A stretch of DNA of 47,635 nucleotides from Bacteroidales bacterium (GTDB taxonomy: Bacteria > Bacteroidota > Bacteroidia > Bacteroidales > VadinHA17). Shown here piece after piece: positions 1 through 8,955 of the stretch. Both the position numbers and the translations under genes were made by a program. Every line of letters begins with the position of its first letter. Position 1 is the first letter of the stretch. Under the pieces are notes generated by a model. The model searched no databases. It was not told the origin of the DNA and was given only the letters and a program-made list of their open reading frames with translations. The stretch lies in the NCBI GenBank assembly GCA_003141895.1, contig PLNT01000018.1, forward strand, positions 183,591-231,225, written 5' to 3'.

Positions 1-271
1 ATAGCGCCAGCTAACCATGGTTCCATCCTTTTATCAGACAGTAGACACGGGAATTATCTCATTAATAAAGCCCGCTCCTGATTCACACAACCACCCTTCT
101 CCTCTTATTTTTTTTGTCTAAAACGAAAGTATTCTTATGACTCGCCTGATCACGCACTTATCTGACTAAGTGTTAATAAAATTATCGGACTCATAAATTA
201 ATAGACTATATTTGTATCCAATTGAATAAATGGGGAAAACAGAATATTTTTATCAATAGCTGAATAGATTA
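1..271. other. Left-edge intergenic stretch
   Basis: No gene, tRNA or strong hairpin is recognisable here apart from the promoter-like box for the next gene. A minus-strand ATG at 18-16 could begin a gene running off the left edge, but only six codons are inside the window, so it cannot be supported. Confidence 0.5.
207..214 (+). promoter_or_regulatory. Bacteroidetes -7 box upstream of the BioG-like gene
   Basis: TATATTTG matches the Bacteroidetes primary-sigma -7 consensus TAnnTTTG. It lies 57 bases before the ATG at 272. No good -33 TTG is seen at the usual spacing of about 19 bases, so this is a moderate call. Confidence 0.45.
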
Positions 272-949
272 ATGAAAACCTATATCAGAAGAAGGGATAG
301 AAACACTCATCTCGTTGTTTTATATGGTGGCTGGGGGACCGATGAAAACGTGTTCACTCCTCTGTGCAATGATGAGTTTGATTTTATTCTCTTCTATAAT
401 TATTCTGCGGATGAAGCCCTTGTCCTTCCGGAAATCAAAACATATGAAAAAATTACGCTCATAGGATGGTCTTTAGGTGTATGGGCGGCAGAATACCTTT
501 CGCCAAAAACCGGCATTAAACCTGATGTAACCATAGCCGTAAATGGAACCCCTGTACCAGCTGATGATTTGTACGGGATACCGCTCAATGTTTTTGAAGG
601 AACATTGAACAATATTACTGAAGAAAATATCGAGAAATTTTATTTCAGGATGTTTGGTGATAAGAAATCATACCAGACAAACATTGACAGAATTCCTCAC
701 AGATCGCTTAAGTCATTGCATGATGAACTGCGCTGGCTATATAACAGAATAATGGAACAAAGAGAACCTGGATTTAAATGGGATTATGCCATAACAAGCG
801 AAAAAGATCGTGTCTTCCCTTCAAAAAACCTGGAAGGTTACTGGGAAAAAGAAAAGAATACAAAGAACATAGTCCTGCAGCTTCCGCATTATTTGTTCAA
901 CGAGTGGAAATCATTTGCCGATTTTATTCATTTTGTTGAAACCTATTGA
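272..949 (+). CDS. bioG: BioG-like pimeloyl-ACP methyl ester esterase (DUF452)
   Basis: A 225-residue alpha/beta-hydrolase of the BioG/DUF452 family, cytoplasmic with no signal peptide. Family members hydrolyse pimeloyl-ACP methyl ester to end the BioC-dependent pimelate stage of biotin synthesis. The sequence shows the family's early glycine-rich oxyanion segment (YGGWGT, residues 18-23). The nucleophile elbow is GWSLGVW with Ser67. A C-terminal LPHYLF segment carries the probable catalytic His206. Length is normal for BioG. In many Bacteroidetes bioG is beside or fused to bioC, but here no other bio gene is seen: the next gene is a convergent, unrelated YihY gene. The function is therefore assigned by family only. 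Confidence 0.85.
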   Translation: MKTYIRRRDRNTHLVVLYGGWGTDENVFTPLCNDEFDFILFYNYSADEALVLPEIKTYEKITLIGWSLGVWAAEYLSPKTGIKPDVTIAVNGTPVPADDLYGIPLNVFEGTLNNITEENIEKFYFRMFGDKKSYQTNIDRIPHRSLKSLHDELRWLYNRIMEQREPGFKWDYAITSEKDRVFPSKNLEGYWEKEKNTKNIVLQLPHYLFNEWKSFADFIHFVETY

Positions 950-961
950 AGCAATTAGTTT

Positions 962-2299
962 TTAAAGATCTTTGATTAAGATATTAGCATCTGATTTAGC
1001 AACAAGTTTGTCAAATTTTTCGAGCATTGAAATGACTTTCTCGTAATCTTTATTCCTTATTACCATTATTTGTTCGATTCCATGCTTATCAAGACGTGAA
1101 AAAACAAAACTCACAGTCAGCCTGTTTATGTCCAGTGCTGGTTGATAAAGCCTCTCTATAGCACCGTTTTCATGAATAACAGACACCAGGTTGGCACTGC
1201 TCAGATCCTGAAGTATATCGCGGGCCAGGCGTACCGGAATTTTAAGATTTGCTCCAATATATTCCGCACTGATTGGTTTTTCACCGAGTGAGAAATTCCT
1301 GATTATCATATGCATTATCATCAATATCAGGGCTCTCTTTTGATAATTGCTAATATTAAGAGCCTCTGATTCCATCTCATATCGTGATATATTCTGATTT
1401 GCAAAAGAAATTTCCGCCCCCAGAAGTACCACACTCCAACTGGTCTGTAACCAGACAATAAATAACGGCACAGCCGCAAAACTGCCGTATATATAACTCA
1501 GCTTTGTTATACCGAACTGAAGATCAATATATAACCACTGTATCCCCTGAAGAATTGTACCTGAAATTATACCGGAAATCAGAGCAGGAAGAAACTTTAC
1601 TTTAGCATTAGGCATTATTATAAAAAGTATAGTCAATGTTATCCAGTTCAGAAAGTATGGGGCCAACTGGAACAAAAAGCTTATCACGGGTTTAAAAAAG
1701 TCAAGAATTGGCGCTTTGACCATAAAGTCATTAAGCCCATTGGATATAAAAACTGTGAGACTGCTTGAGAGAATAATAAATACCGGAGCGATAAGCATAA
1801 TCGTCAGATAATCAGTAAATTTTCTGTACCATGGCCTCGCAGATCTGATCTGCCATATATGATTAAAAGAGCTTTCTATATGATTGAGCAACGACATAAC
1901 CGACCAGAAAAGTATTATAACGCCTATCCCGGCAATGTAGCCTCCCTTTGTTTTCTCAATTGCATTTGAGGCATTCTGCAACAGCCATTTCAACACCTCC
2001 TGCTCTGACTGGAATTTATCTATTAAAAGTTGTTGAAGCTTCTGATCAAGACCGAAACCTTTCGCGATTGCAAATGCTATCGCAGCAACAGGAATAACCG
2101 ATAAAAGTGAATAAAATGTCAACGCTGAAGCCCGAAGCTGGGCTTTATCATTGGAAAAACCCCGTACAGCCAGGATAAATATCCTCAATTGCTTTAATAC
2201 GAAAGTCCTTCCCTTTGAAATCTCAGAGAGAGGAGTATTCCATATTGTATCATTCAGCTTTTTTAATTGGTCAAGTGTCCATGTAACAGGATTTACCAT
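962..2299 (-). CDS. YihY/BrkB-family inner-membrane protein
   Basis: A 445-residue polytopic inner-membrane protein of the YihY/virulence factor BrkB family (once misnamed RNase BN). The N-terminal 40 residues are cytoplasmic and basic. About six transmembrane helices follow between residues 60 and 300, including the characteristic LRASALTFYSLLSVIPV segment near residue 57-73. The last ~140 residues are soluble and look like a winged-helix domain, a frequent extension in Bacteroidetes homologues. The substrate of the family is not established. The gene is convergent with the bioG-like gene, with 12 bases between stops, and divergent from the ComB-family gene. Confidence 0.85.
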   Translation of the reverse strand: MVNPVTWTLDQLKKLNDTIWNTPLSEISKGRTFVLKQLRIFILAVRGFSNDKAQLRASALTFYSLLSVIPVAAIAFAIAKGFGLDQKLQQLLIDKFQSEQEVLKWLLQNASNAIEKTKGGYIAGIGVIILFWSVMSLLNHIESSFNHIWQIRSARPWYRKFTDYLTIMLIAPVFIILSSSLTVFISNGLNDFMVKAPILDFFKPVISFLFQLAPYFLNWITLTILFIIMPNAKVKFLPALISGIISGTILQGIQWLYIDLQFGITKLSYIYGSFAAVPLFIVWLQTSWSVVLLGAEISFANQNISRYEMESEALNISNYQKRALILMIMHMIIRNFSLGEKPISAEYIGANLKIPVRLARDILQDLSSANLVSVIHENGAIERLYQPALDINRLTVSFVFSRLDKHGIEQIMVIRNKDYEKVISMLEKFDKLVAKSDANILIKDL

Positions 2300-2304
2300 A
2301 CCGT

Positions 2305-2312
2305 TATATTTG
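2305..2312 (+). promoter_or_regulatory. -7 box for the ComB-family gene
   Basis: TATATTTG (TAnnTTTG type) on the plus strand, 6 bases outside the yihY start codon and 114 bases before the preferred comB ATG at 2427. It overlaps the expected 5' leader of the divergent yihY gene. Confidence 0.4.
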
Positions 2313-2347
2313 CATTAATATCAATAAGTTATTTTATGTAACGAGAT

Positions 2348-2355
2348 CAAATATA
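2348..2355 (-). promoter_or_regulatory. -7 box for the YihY gene
   Basis: The minus strand reads TATATTTG here, 48 bases upstream of the yihY ATG at 2299. Together with the plus-strand box at 2305-2312 it makes two facing promoters whose early transcribed regions overlap. Confidence 0.45.
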
Positions 2356-2426
2356 CAAAATACCTGATGCTATGGAATGAAGCAAAGTAAAAAAAAATGT
2401 TATTTTCACTCAAAAATTATTACAAA

Positions 2427-3119
2427 ATGAAAATTAATATCCTTGAATTTGTTGAAGGAGCCCGTAAAGCGACCGGATTAGCTGTGATCATAGATGTATT
2501 CAGAGCATTTTCAGTTGCTTGTTACGCCATCGATGCTGGTGCTTCAAGAATAATTGCAACGTCAGACGTTTCAGAAGCATTTTTATTAAAGAAGAAATAC
2601 AAAAATTCAGTTTTGGTGGGGGAAAGAGATGAGAAAAAAATTGAAGGATTCGATTTTGGAAATAGTCCGACTGAAATTATAAAAGCCGATCTTTCAGGGA
2701 AAACTATTATTCACACTACTACAGCAGGGACACAAGGACTTATCAATGCTATAAATGCAGAAATTGTTTTGACAGGCAGTTTTGTAAATGCAGACGCAAT
2801 CGTGAACTATGCAAAATCTGTTAATCCTGATGTTGTATCATTGGTTGCGATGGGATACCGCGCAACTGTTTCAGCGGAAGAAGATCTCTTGTGTGCTGAG
2901 ATGATCGATGCTAAACTAAAAAATGAATCAAGTGTTTTTGAAGGGAGAATTGCTGATCTTCAGAATACATCCGGACAACGTTTTTTTAATCCGATTAATA
3001 TTGATTTCTCTCCTCCTACTGATTTTTTTCTCTGTACTATGGTAAGCAGGTTCGATTTTGTTTTAAAAGCAACAAAAAGATTAGATGGTAATATAGACCT
3101 TATGAGAATTGATTTATAA
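2427..3119 (+). CDS. comB: ComB-family 2-phosphosulfolactate phosphatase
   Basis: A 230-residue protein of the 2-phosphosulfolactate phosphatase (ComB) family, a Mg-dependent acid phosphatase. In archaeal coenzyme M synthesis the family removes phosphate from 2-phosphosulfolactate. In Bacteroidetes its physiological role is open. Family signatures visible are VIIDVFRAFS near the N terminus, GERDEKKIEGFDFGNSP in the middle, and TTTAGTQGL for the phosphate region. The open frame extends upstream to an ATG at 2397, but homologues begin at the hydrophobic MKINILEF strand, so 2427 is preferred. Cytoplasmic, no signal peptide. No sulfonate-pathway neighbours are present. Confidence 0.8.
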   Translation: MKINILEFVEGARKATGLAVIIDVFRAFSVACYAIDAGASRIIATSDVSEAFLLKKKYKNSVLVGERDEKKIEGFDFGNSPTEIIKADLSGKTIIHTTTAGTQGLINAINAEIVLTGSFVNADAIVNYAKSVNPDVVSLVAMGYRATVSAEEDLLCAEMIDAKLKNESSVFEGRIADLQNTSGQRFFNPINIDFSPPTDFFLCTMVSRFDFVLKATKRLDGNIDLMRIDL

Positions 3120-3207
3120 TCAATTTAATATTATGTGTATTACATTAAAGATTGTTTTGCGAATAGGAACAGACAAAATCCTTGGAGAAGGCCTTCGCCT
3201 ATAGTTT

Positions 3208-4149
3208 CTACGAAAAAAATATGGGAAGGATGTTTCTTCTCCTGTGAATTTCTCGATACGTACTGAACATACTCATCTTGTATACGCTGAATAACAAAAG
3301 TGAAATTTTGCTTGCGTCCAGTCTGATTTCCATCCTCTCCCTGTACTTTATAAATATTGCTGCAAGTATCCGTGTAACTCCCAAATACTTTAGTTTATTA
3401 TAAATTTTCAACAATAGAACTGTCTCGGAAAATGCGCTCTTATCAGTTACCTTATCATAAAGTTTGCTCAGATTTTCAATACCGAGTTTGGTCTTGTTAA
3501 GATAATCCCTGTTTGATTCGAGTCCCTCATGCATAAGTCCATTATCGATATGCAGAATACCTATCCCCGCCTTTTTCAGCTGATATCCAAGTAAAGTATC
3601 TTCGTGTCCATATTGCTTCAACTCTTCATTAAAGCGTATTTTTGAGAAAACTGATCTTTCAATCATCACATTAAATGTTGAAAATCCGGCATGAGGATGC
3701 TTATTTCTTTCAGCAGCGGTTTTCTGTTCGCGCCATTTACCATATTTCCATCTCAGCATTTTATCCGGATCACCCGGAGGACTGTCGTGGTAAAGAATTC
3801 CACCACATATTACCCGCGATTTATTCAGATATGGAAGCCAGTTTAAAATATACGCTTCAGCTGTGCCAGGCATCATTACATCAGCATCAATGAAGAGCAG
3901 AAAGTCACCCTGTGCTTCAAGAGCCAGTTTATTTCTGATAGCAGCTCTTCCTATATTCTTTTCTGATGAGATCACCCTGACATTTGTAGTTTCAAGAGAA
4001 TGATATTTCTCGGCGTACTCCGGGGTAGAACCATCATCCCCAATCAGTATTTCATAGAATTCAGGAACTTTGTTCATCGCATCTTTCATGATGTGAACAA
4101 GTGCAATAATATCATAATCAAGTACGGGTATCAGCAATGAAATCTTCAT
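3208..4149 (-). CDS. Family 2 glycosyltransferase
   Basis: A 313-residue GT-A fold glycosyltransferase. Residues 1-110 form the nucleotide-sugar-binding half, with the DDGS motif at 38-41 and the metal-binding DxD triplet Asp88-Ala-Asp90. The GHEDTLLGYQL segment near residue 200 is the acceptor-side motif (ED) typical of GT2 enzymes with the galactosyltransferase C-terminal extension. No signal peptide and no clear transmembrane helix. The C-terminal 80 residues are basic and may sit at the membrane surface. It stands alone between convergent comB and a divergent thioredoxin gene, so no polysaccharide pathway is implied and donor and acceptor are unknown. Confidence 0.85.
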   Translation of the reverse strand: MKISLLIPVLDYDIIALVHIMKDAMNKVPEFYEILIGDDGSTPEYAEKYHSLETTNVRVISSEKNIGRAAIRNKLALEAQGDFLLFIDADVMMPGTAEAYILNWLPYLNKSRVICGGILYHDSPPGDPDKMLRWKYGKWREQKTAAERNKHPHAGFSTFNVMIERSVFSKIRFNEELKQYGHEDTLLGYQLKKAGIGILHIDNGLMHEGLESNRDYLNKTKLGIENLSKLYDKVTDKSAFSETVLLLKIYNKLKYLGVTRILAAIFIKYRERMEIRLDASKISLLLFSVYKMSMFSTYREIHRRRNILPIFFS

Positions 4150-4170
4150 TTTAATAGACGCTTATTGTAT

Positions 4171-4178
4171 CAAATGTA
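4171..4178 (-). promoter_or_regulatory. -7 box for the glycosyltransferase gene
   Basis: The minus strand reads TACATTTG (TAnnTTTG), 21 bases before the glycosyltransferase ATG at 4149. No convincing -33 element is present. Confidence 0.4.
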
Positions 4179-4210
4179 CAATATATTTTCTTAATATTTG
4201 TCCTGCAATC

Positions 4211-4241
4211 TTTGGCAAAGAAATTGCATATACTAATTTTG
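4211..4241 (+). promoter_or_regulatory. Full Bacteroidetes promoter of the TlpA-like gene
   Basis: A -33 TTTG at 4211-4214 and a -7 TAATTTTG at 4234-4241 are separated by 19 bases, the classic Bacteroides spacing. Transcription would start near 4248. This makes the upstream in-frame TTG at 4212 impossible as a start and supports the ATG at 4269. Confidence 0.6.
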
Positions 4242-4268
4242 CAGAACTCTTATGTAATTGTATTTATA

Positions 4269-5690
4269 ATGAGAAAATATTTTTTCCTTCTTTATTTGCT
4301 ATTTCATGCCGGATTAACATTCGGGCAATTAAAAAATGGCTATGAAATTGATCTTACAATCAATGATCTTCCGGATTCAACAGTTTTTCTCGCTTATCAT
4401 CTGGGTGATAAACAATATATTAAAGACACAATTCAACTCAATGAAGCCGGTCATGCTTTTGTACAGGGCCGGGAAGCTCTGCCACAGGGAATATATATGA
4501 TTGTTTTGCCGGGAAGAAAATATTTCGAAATCCTGATGTCAACCGGTCAACGCTTCTCTGTAAGCTGTTCTTATAAAGATTATTTCAATACTTTAAAATT
4601 TACAGGATCGGAGGAGAATTCTGCATTCCTTGAATACCAGAAAAGCTGGGTGAAAATGCAGCAACGCGCTTCTTCAATCTCAAAAAGAATACAGAATAAC
4701 AGGCAAAACCGTGATTCACTGAAGATTCTTGAACCAATTCAGAAGAATCAGGAAGAAAACATGAAAATATACCTTAAAAGTGTTATTAAAGCCAATAATG
4801 GCAATCTACTTGCAATACTTGTTAAAGCATTACTTCCTGTTGAAGTTCCTGAAATTTCAACTATAGGATTCGCTAACCCTGATTCGGTGAGATGGATAAG
4901 AACTTATCTCTATAATAAGAATCATTTTTTCGATAATATCGACTTCAACGATGAAAGATTACTGCGTACACCAATATTATATGCCAGGCTTGATGCATTT
5001 TTTACTAATGTCCTTATTCAGGCTCCTGATTCCATAAATAAGGAAATTGATAAATTAATTGCCAAATGCAGCGGTAATTATAAAATATTTCAGTTCGTTG
5101 CAGTGTATCTATTTAATCATTTCAGGGAAAGTGAAATAATGGGTCAGGATGCAGTAATGGTAAAAGTGGCCGATGATATTTACCTTTCAGGGAAAGCTGA
5201 CTGGGTCACAAAAGAGTTTAAAAGTGATCTGAAAAAGCAAATTGACCTGATAAGGCCTAATATTATAGGAAAAAAGGCTGAAAATTTAGTTATGGATTCC
5301 TACAAAGAAGTATTTGTTTCGTTATACGATGTAGATAAAGAATTTACAATTCTATATTTTTGGGAACCCGACTGCGGACATTGCAAGGAAGCAACGCCAA
5401 AACTCAAAGCATATTATGATAAACCTAAAGATTATGGAGTTGAAGTCTTCGCGGTTTGTACCACCTCTGACAGGGCGAAATGGACCAAGTATATAGAAGA
5501 TAACAAGATTACCTGGATAAACGGATGGGATCCGACGCGAAGCTCACATTTTGATTATTACTATAATGTCCAATCAACACCGACAATCTATATTCTTGAT
5601 AAAGACAAAAAAATTATTGCAAAGAAACTAGGTGTAGAGGAAATAGGTCCGTTTATTGAGAACTACAGGAAGTATTTCAAAAAGGGTTAA
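4269..5690 (+). CDS. TlpA-like thioredoxin-domain protein with N-terminal DUF4369-like region
   Basis: A 473-residue exported thiol-disulfide protein. The N terminus (MRKYFFLLYLLFHAGLTFG) is a cleavable signal peptide. Residues ~25-120 resemble the DUF4369 beta domain, ~120-330 are helical, and ~345-470 form a TlpA/AhpC-type thioredoxin domain. The redox motif is CGHC (Cys369, Cys372), preceded by a YFWEPD strand, with the cis-proline at TPT (Pro438). Such proteins are periplasmic or envelope-attached in Bacteroidetes and reduce or isomerise disulfides; the partner is unknown. The gene has its own promoter, and its 3' end overlaps the convergent btuD-type gene by 14 bases. The open frame reaches a TTG at 4212, rejected because it lies in the promoter. 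Confidence 0.85.
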   Translation: MRKYFFLLYLLFHAGLTFGQLKNGYEIDLTINDLPDSTVFLAYHLGDKQYIKDTIQLNEAGHAFVQGREALPQGIYMIVLPGRKYFEILMSTGQRFSVSCSYKDYFNTLKFTGSEENSAFLEYQKSWVKMQQRASSISKRIQNNRQNRDSLKILEPIQKNQEENMKIYLKSVIKANNGNLLAILVKALLPVEVPEISTIGFANPDSVRWIRTYLYNKNHFFDNIDFNDERLLRTPILYARLDAFFTNVLIQAPDSINKEIDKLIAKCSGNYKIFQFVAVYLFNHFRESEIMGQDAVMVKVADDIYLSGKADWVTKEFKSDLKKQIDLIRPNIIGKKAENLVMDSYKEVFVSLYDVDKEFTILYFWEPDCGHCKEATPKLKAYYDKPKDYGVEVFAVCTTSDRAKWTKYIEDNKITWINGWDPTRSSHFDYYYNVQSTPTIYILDKDKKIIAKKLGVEEIGPFIENYRKYFKKG

Positions 5691-6699
5691 TTTTCTCTTT
5701 TTTAAGGCTGGTAATAAGTTCATACACCGAACTGAATTCCTCGCTGTCTGTTTTTGACATGAGTCGCCACTTAGCATTATTCTCACCGGGAGTTATTATG
5801 TAAAGTGATGTCATCTCTCTTGAAACAGTGAAGCCTGCCCTTTGTACCGCTTTTTCTGTCCAATGCCTCTTATTCCCGGTTCCTTCAATATAGATATTCC
5901 CTTTTTTTTCATTCCGGAATGAAAAAGTACCATCATAAGAATTAAACAGAACGACAGATGGATCAAACAGATGCTCAAATGAACCGGCAAGCATAAGGTC
6001 CTCAGGTGATCCTGTAACGAGTTCGTCATCGAGTATCAACCAGATTTTGTCTGACTGACTGATAGCCATCTGAAGGTCGTGTGTGGAAAAAATAATTGTT
6101 TTATTGTTGCTATTTGATAAAATATTAAGAAGATGAAAAATCTCATATTTGCTCCCAACATCCAGAAATGCCGTTGGTTCATCCATTATCATTACTCCTG
6201 TATCCTGCGCCAGTATCCGTGCAATCATTGCTTTTTGTCTCTCGCCATCGGAAAGCTCAGAAACATATCTGTCGCTGAATGAGAACATCGATGTCTTTTT
6301 AAGAGCATCAACAATTGCTTCATGATCTTTTGGCTCTATTTTCCCGATCCAGTTCGTATGAGGAAATCTTCCAAGTGCAACCAGATCATAAACTCTCATA
6401 TTGCTTACCTTAACTGTCTCGGTTGAAATGTAACCCACTTTCTGTGCCAGTTCCATAAGTGAGTAATCTGTGATATTCTTCCCGTCATATAGAATCTCGC
6501 CGCCGAGAGGTTTCTGCAAACCAGTAACTGTTCTCAGAAGAGTGCTTTTCCCGATTCCGTTCCTTCCAATTACGGCTATTAGCTCACCTTTGTCTGCATG
6601 GGCATTAAGAGGCGGAAGAAGTACATGTTCATTTTTCCCTGAACCATAACCAATTTTCAGTGAGCTGACAGATAATATTTTTTGTGATTTTTTTTTCAT
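5677..6699 (-). CDS. btuD: ABC transporter ATPase, cobalamin uptake (BtuD-type)
   Basis: A 340-residue ABC ATPase of the FepC/BtuD family that powers the permease encoded just upstream. Walker A is GRNGIGKST (45-53), the signature LSDGERQ starts at residue 149, Walker B is VMIMDEP (169-175), and the H-loop His is at 207. The ATPase core ends near residue 250. About 85 further residues form a C-terminal extension absent from E. coli BtuD, of unknown function. It overlaps the permease stop by one base, indicating translational coupling. Last gene of the riboswitch-headed operon. By sequence alone FecE- or HmuV-like iron transporters are alternatives; the riboswitch and BtuB/BtuG neighbours decide for B12. 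Confidence 0.85.
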   Translation of the reverse strand: MKKKSQKILSVSSLKIGYGSGKNEHVLLPPLNAHADKGELIAVIGRNGIGKSTLLRTVTGLQKPLGGEILYDGKNITDYSLMELAQKVGYISTETVKVSNMRVYDLVALGRFPHTNWIGKIEPKDHEAIVDALKKTSMFSFSDRYVSELSDGERQKAMIARILAQDTGVMIMDEPTAFLDVGSKYEIFHLLNILSNSNNKTIIFSTHDLQMAISQSDKIWLILDDELVTGSPEDLMLAGSFEHLFDPSVVLFNSYDGTFSFRNEKKGNIYIEGTGNKRHWTEKAVQRAGFTVSREMTSLYIITPGENNAKWRLMSKTDSEEFSSVYELITSLKKEKINPF

Positions 6700-7766
6700 C
6701 AGAATGAACCGGAATATTTTCTATTGCGAAAGATCACCCAGATAACTACCGGGATCCCAATTAATGAGGTAACAGCATTTACTGGTAGAATATTCTCCGA
6801 GCCGGGCAATTGTGAAATAATATCACTGATCAGCATTATAACTCCGCCTGCCAGAATTGTACCTGGTATTAATACCCTGTGATCGGATGTTCTGAAAAGG
6901 ATTCTAACAATATGAGGCACTGCAATACCTATGAATCCAATAGGTCCGCAAAATGCAGTAACACTACCTGCCAGAATACTTGTACACACAAAAATTATTG
7001 TACGTGCAAATTTTACATTCAGTCCGATACTGGTTGCATAATTTTCTCCAAGAAGCAATGCATTTAACCACTTGGACGAGAATAGACTGAGGATTACACC
7101 TGCAGAAACTGAAATTAACAGAACGTTCAACTGATTCGAGGTAAGATTTCCTAAACTTCCCATTGTCCATATAACATAGGCCTTAAGCATTGTCTCATTG
7201 CTGAAATACTGCATAATTGTCACGACTGCAGATATTCCGCTTGAAAGCATAATGCCAAGAATGAGGACGGTCATTATATCCTTCACCTTCGATGAGATGA
7301 TCATTATTAATAGCATCACTGCACCTGCGCCCACCCATGATGCCGCAACGAGAATCCAGTTCCCAAGACCGTGAAGACTATCAAGTGTCATGCCGGAGGA
7401 AAAACCCAGAATGACAAAGGCTACACCAAGACTTGCACCTGAACTAATACCCAGAACGTAAGGACCTGCCATAGGATTCCTGAAAACTGTCTGCATCTGA
7501 AGACCGCTTAATGACAATGCCACACCTACAATTAAAGCGGTGAAAGCTTTAGGTAATCTGAATTTCAGTATGATAGTTTCAAAATTGCTTCCTGTATGCC
7601 TGAAGAGTGCATCGATAACGTCTGAGGCTCTTATACTCACTGAACCTAAAAATACATCCAGAACCAGAAAGATGATCAGCAGCAGGAAAAGTATCAAAAA
7701 CAGTAATTTTACTTTTCTTCCTGATTTGATATCAGCTGATAACGACCTTTTACTTTCAGTTTTCAA
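6699..7766 (-). CDS. btuC: FecCD-family permease, cobalamin uptake (BtuC-type)
   Basis: A 355-residue inner-membrane permease of the FecCD/BtuC family with about ten hydrophobic helices. It would form the homodimeric channel for cobalamin, bound by the BtuF-type protein outside and the BtuD-type ATPase inside. Family landmarks include the RLPKAFTALIVGVALSLSG segment near residue 70, NPMAGPYVLGISSGASLG near residue 95-112, and the late cytoplasmic FCGPIGFIGIAVPHIVR segment that contacts the ATPase. It begins 10 bases after the binding-protein stop and ends in a one-base overlap with the ATPase start, so the three are co-translated. Confidence 0.88.
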   Translation of the reverse strand: MKTESKRSLSADIKSGRKVKLLFLILFLLLIIFLVLDVFLGSVSIRASDVIDALFRHTGSNFETIILKFRLPKAFTALIVGVALSLSGLQMQTVFRNPMAGPYVLGISSGASLGVAFVILGFSSGMTLDSLHGLGNWILVAASWVGAGAVMLLIMIISSKVKDIMTVLILGIMLSSGISAVVTIMQYFSNETMLKAYVIWTMGSLGNLTSNQLNVLLISVSAGVILSLFSSKWLNALLLGENYATSIGLNVKFARTIIFVCTSILAGSVTAFCGPIGFIGIAVPHIVRILFRTSDHRVLIPGTILAGGVIMLISDIISQLPGSENILPVNAVTSLIGIPVVIWVIFRNRKYSGSF

Positions 7767-7776
7767 ATGACCGGTT

Positions 7777-8955
7777 TTAATAAATTTTCCTGTAATAGAC
7801 TAACTCATGATCGGTGAATAATTCCGGATGCAATATTGTAGCTATATCCTTTAAAAGAAGATGAGGATAAAGAATTCCACTTTCCCAAAAATCATTTCCT
7901 CCTTTTATTGTTACGCGATTGTTATTATTGTAAAGACTATCATTTTTATAACAAGGAAGGTTTTCCAAACGTTGATCGATTGCAGAGATTTCCTTTCGGG
8001 AACCTACAGTACCAATATTCAGCCAGAAATCAGCCTTAAGACCCCTTAAAAAAACATTTTCTATTCCATAGGGCATTGATATCTCAGAGTTTACGTCACT
8101 CCATAAATAAGATCCACCTGCATCAGTGATTAACCGACTTATATATGAATTGCCCGGTGAAACATACCATGTATCCTTAAAAGGAAGTCCGAGTAATACC
8201 TTTGGTTCATACTTAACTCTTTCATGAATATTTGACTTCAGCTTATTGTACTTATCAACTTCAGATTCATATATGCTGTCAGCCAAATTCTCTTTGCAAT
8301 ATAAAGCTCCAAACAGTTTCAGCCATTCAGCCCTGCCTAAGGGATCTGTTTCCAGGTAATCTGCATTTATAATAATTTTTATTCCAAGTTCTTTTATTTT
8401 CCCAACATAACCCGATGATTCACTTCCAATTCCGTAAATCATTATCAAATCCGGTGACAGCTTGAGAATTAATTCCTTATTAAGGTTTGCTTCATAGCCT
8501 ACATCTGCGACTGATCCGTTGGCAACATTTTTTGCCAGTCCGGGTGAATAAACAAAATCGGTGCCCGAAACTCCTACAATAGACTTTTCTTCACCCAGCT
8601 CTGAAATCATTGCGACATATGTGGTTGACATGCAGATTATCTTTTTCAGTGGGACAAAAATTATTTCTGCCGAATCCAGTCCCGGAGGCAATTTTGATCC
8701 TCTTTTCACCAGATTATAGGTCTGACTGACATTTGTTGCCCCCTGCCACGGATTGATTATTTTAACTTCGCTCCAACCATCTTTTTGCTCAATTCTGAAT
8801 CGTCTGGCATTGACAATTTCATCTTTAATGTCCTTAGTGCCGGGTTCGCGGTTTATAGTCTTTTGCCTGCAGCCAGACCCTACCAGTATTGAAAGGACCA
8901 TCAAAAAAAGGAAAGGTATTCTATGCCGGCAGAACATAAACTGACACCTATTCAA
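7777..8955 (-). CDS. btuF: Periplasmic cobalamin-binding lipoprotein (BtuF-type)
   Basis: A 392-residue substrate-binding protein of the TroA/BtuF superfamily. The N terminus is basic and hydrophobic and ends in a lipobox, VGSGC, with Cys29 as the lipidated residue, so it should be tethered in the envelope. The domain runs from ~100 to 385 in the two-lobe, single-helix-linker style of class III binding proteins: STTYVAMISELGEEKSIVGV opens lobe one, and SPDLIMIYGIG is the typical 'solute not found unless bound' strand. The start overlaps the BtuG-like stop by four bases (ATGA type). Its specificity is inferred from the cobalamin riboswitch at the operon head. Confidence 0.83.
   Translation of the reverse strand: MNRCQFMFCRHRIPFLFLMVLSILVGSGCRQKTINREPGTKDIKDEIVNARRFRIEQKDGWSEVKIINPWQGATNVSQTYNLVKRGSKLPPGLDSAEIIFVPLKKIICMSTTYVAMISELGEEKSIVGVSGTDFVYSPGLAKNVANGSVADVGYEANLNKELILKLSPDLIMIYGIGSESSGYVGKIKELGIKIIINADYLETDPLGRAEWLKLFGALYCKENLADSIYESEVDKYNKLKSNIHERVKYEPKVLLGLPFKDTWYVSPGNSYISRLITDAGGSYLWSDVNSEISMPYGIENVFLRGLKADFWLNIGTVGSRKEISAIDQRLENLPCYKNDSLYNNNNRVTIKGGNDFWESGILYPHLLLKDIATILHPELFTDHELVYYRKIY

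Noticed and set aside
3160-3207. Terminator hairpin between comB and the glycosyltransferase
   Set aside because: A GAAGGCCTTC palindrome is present, but the stem is short and no good T-run follows on either strand.
4212-4268. Upstream TTG start for the TlpA-like gene
   Set aside because: It lies inside a well-spaced -33/-7 promoter; the ATG at 4269 begins a proper signal peptide.
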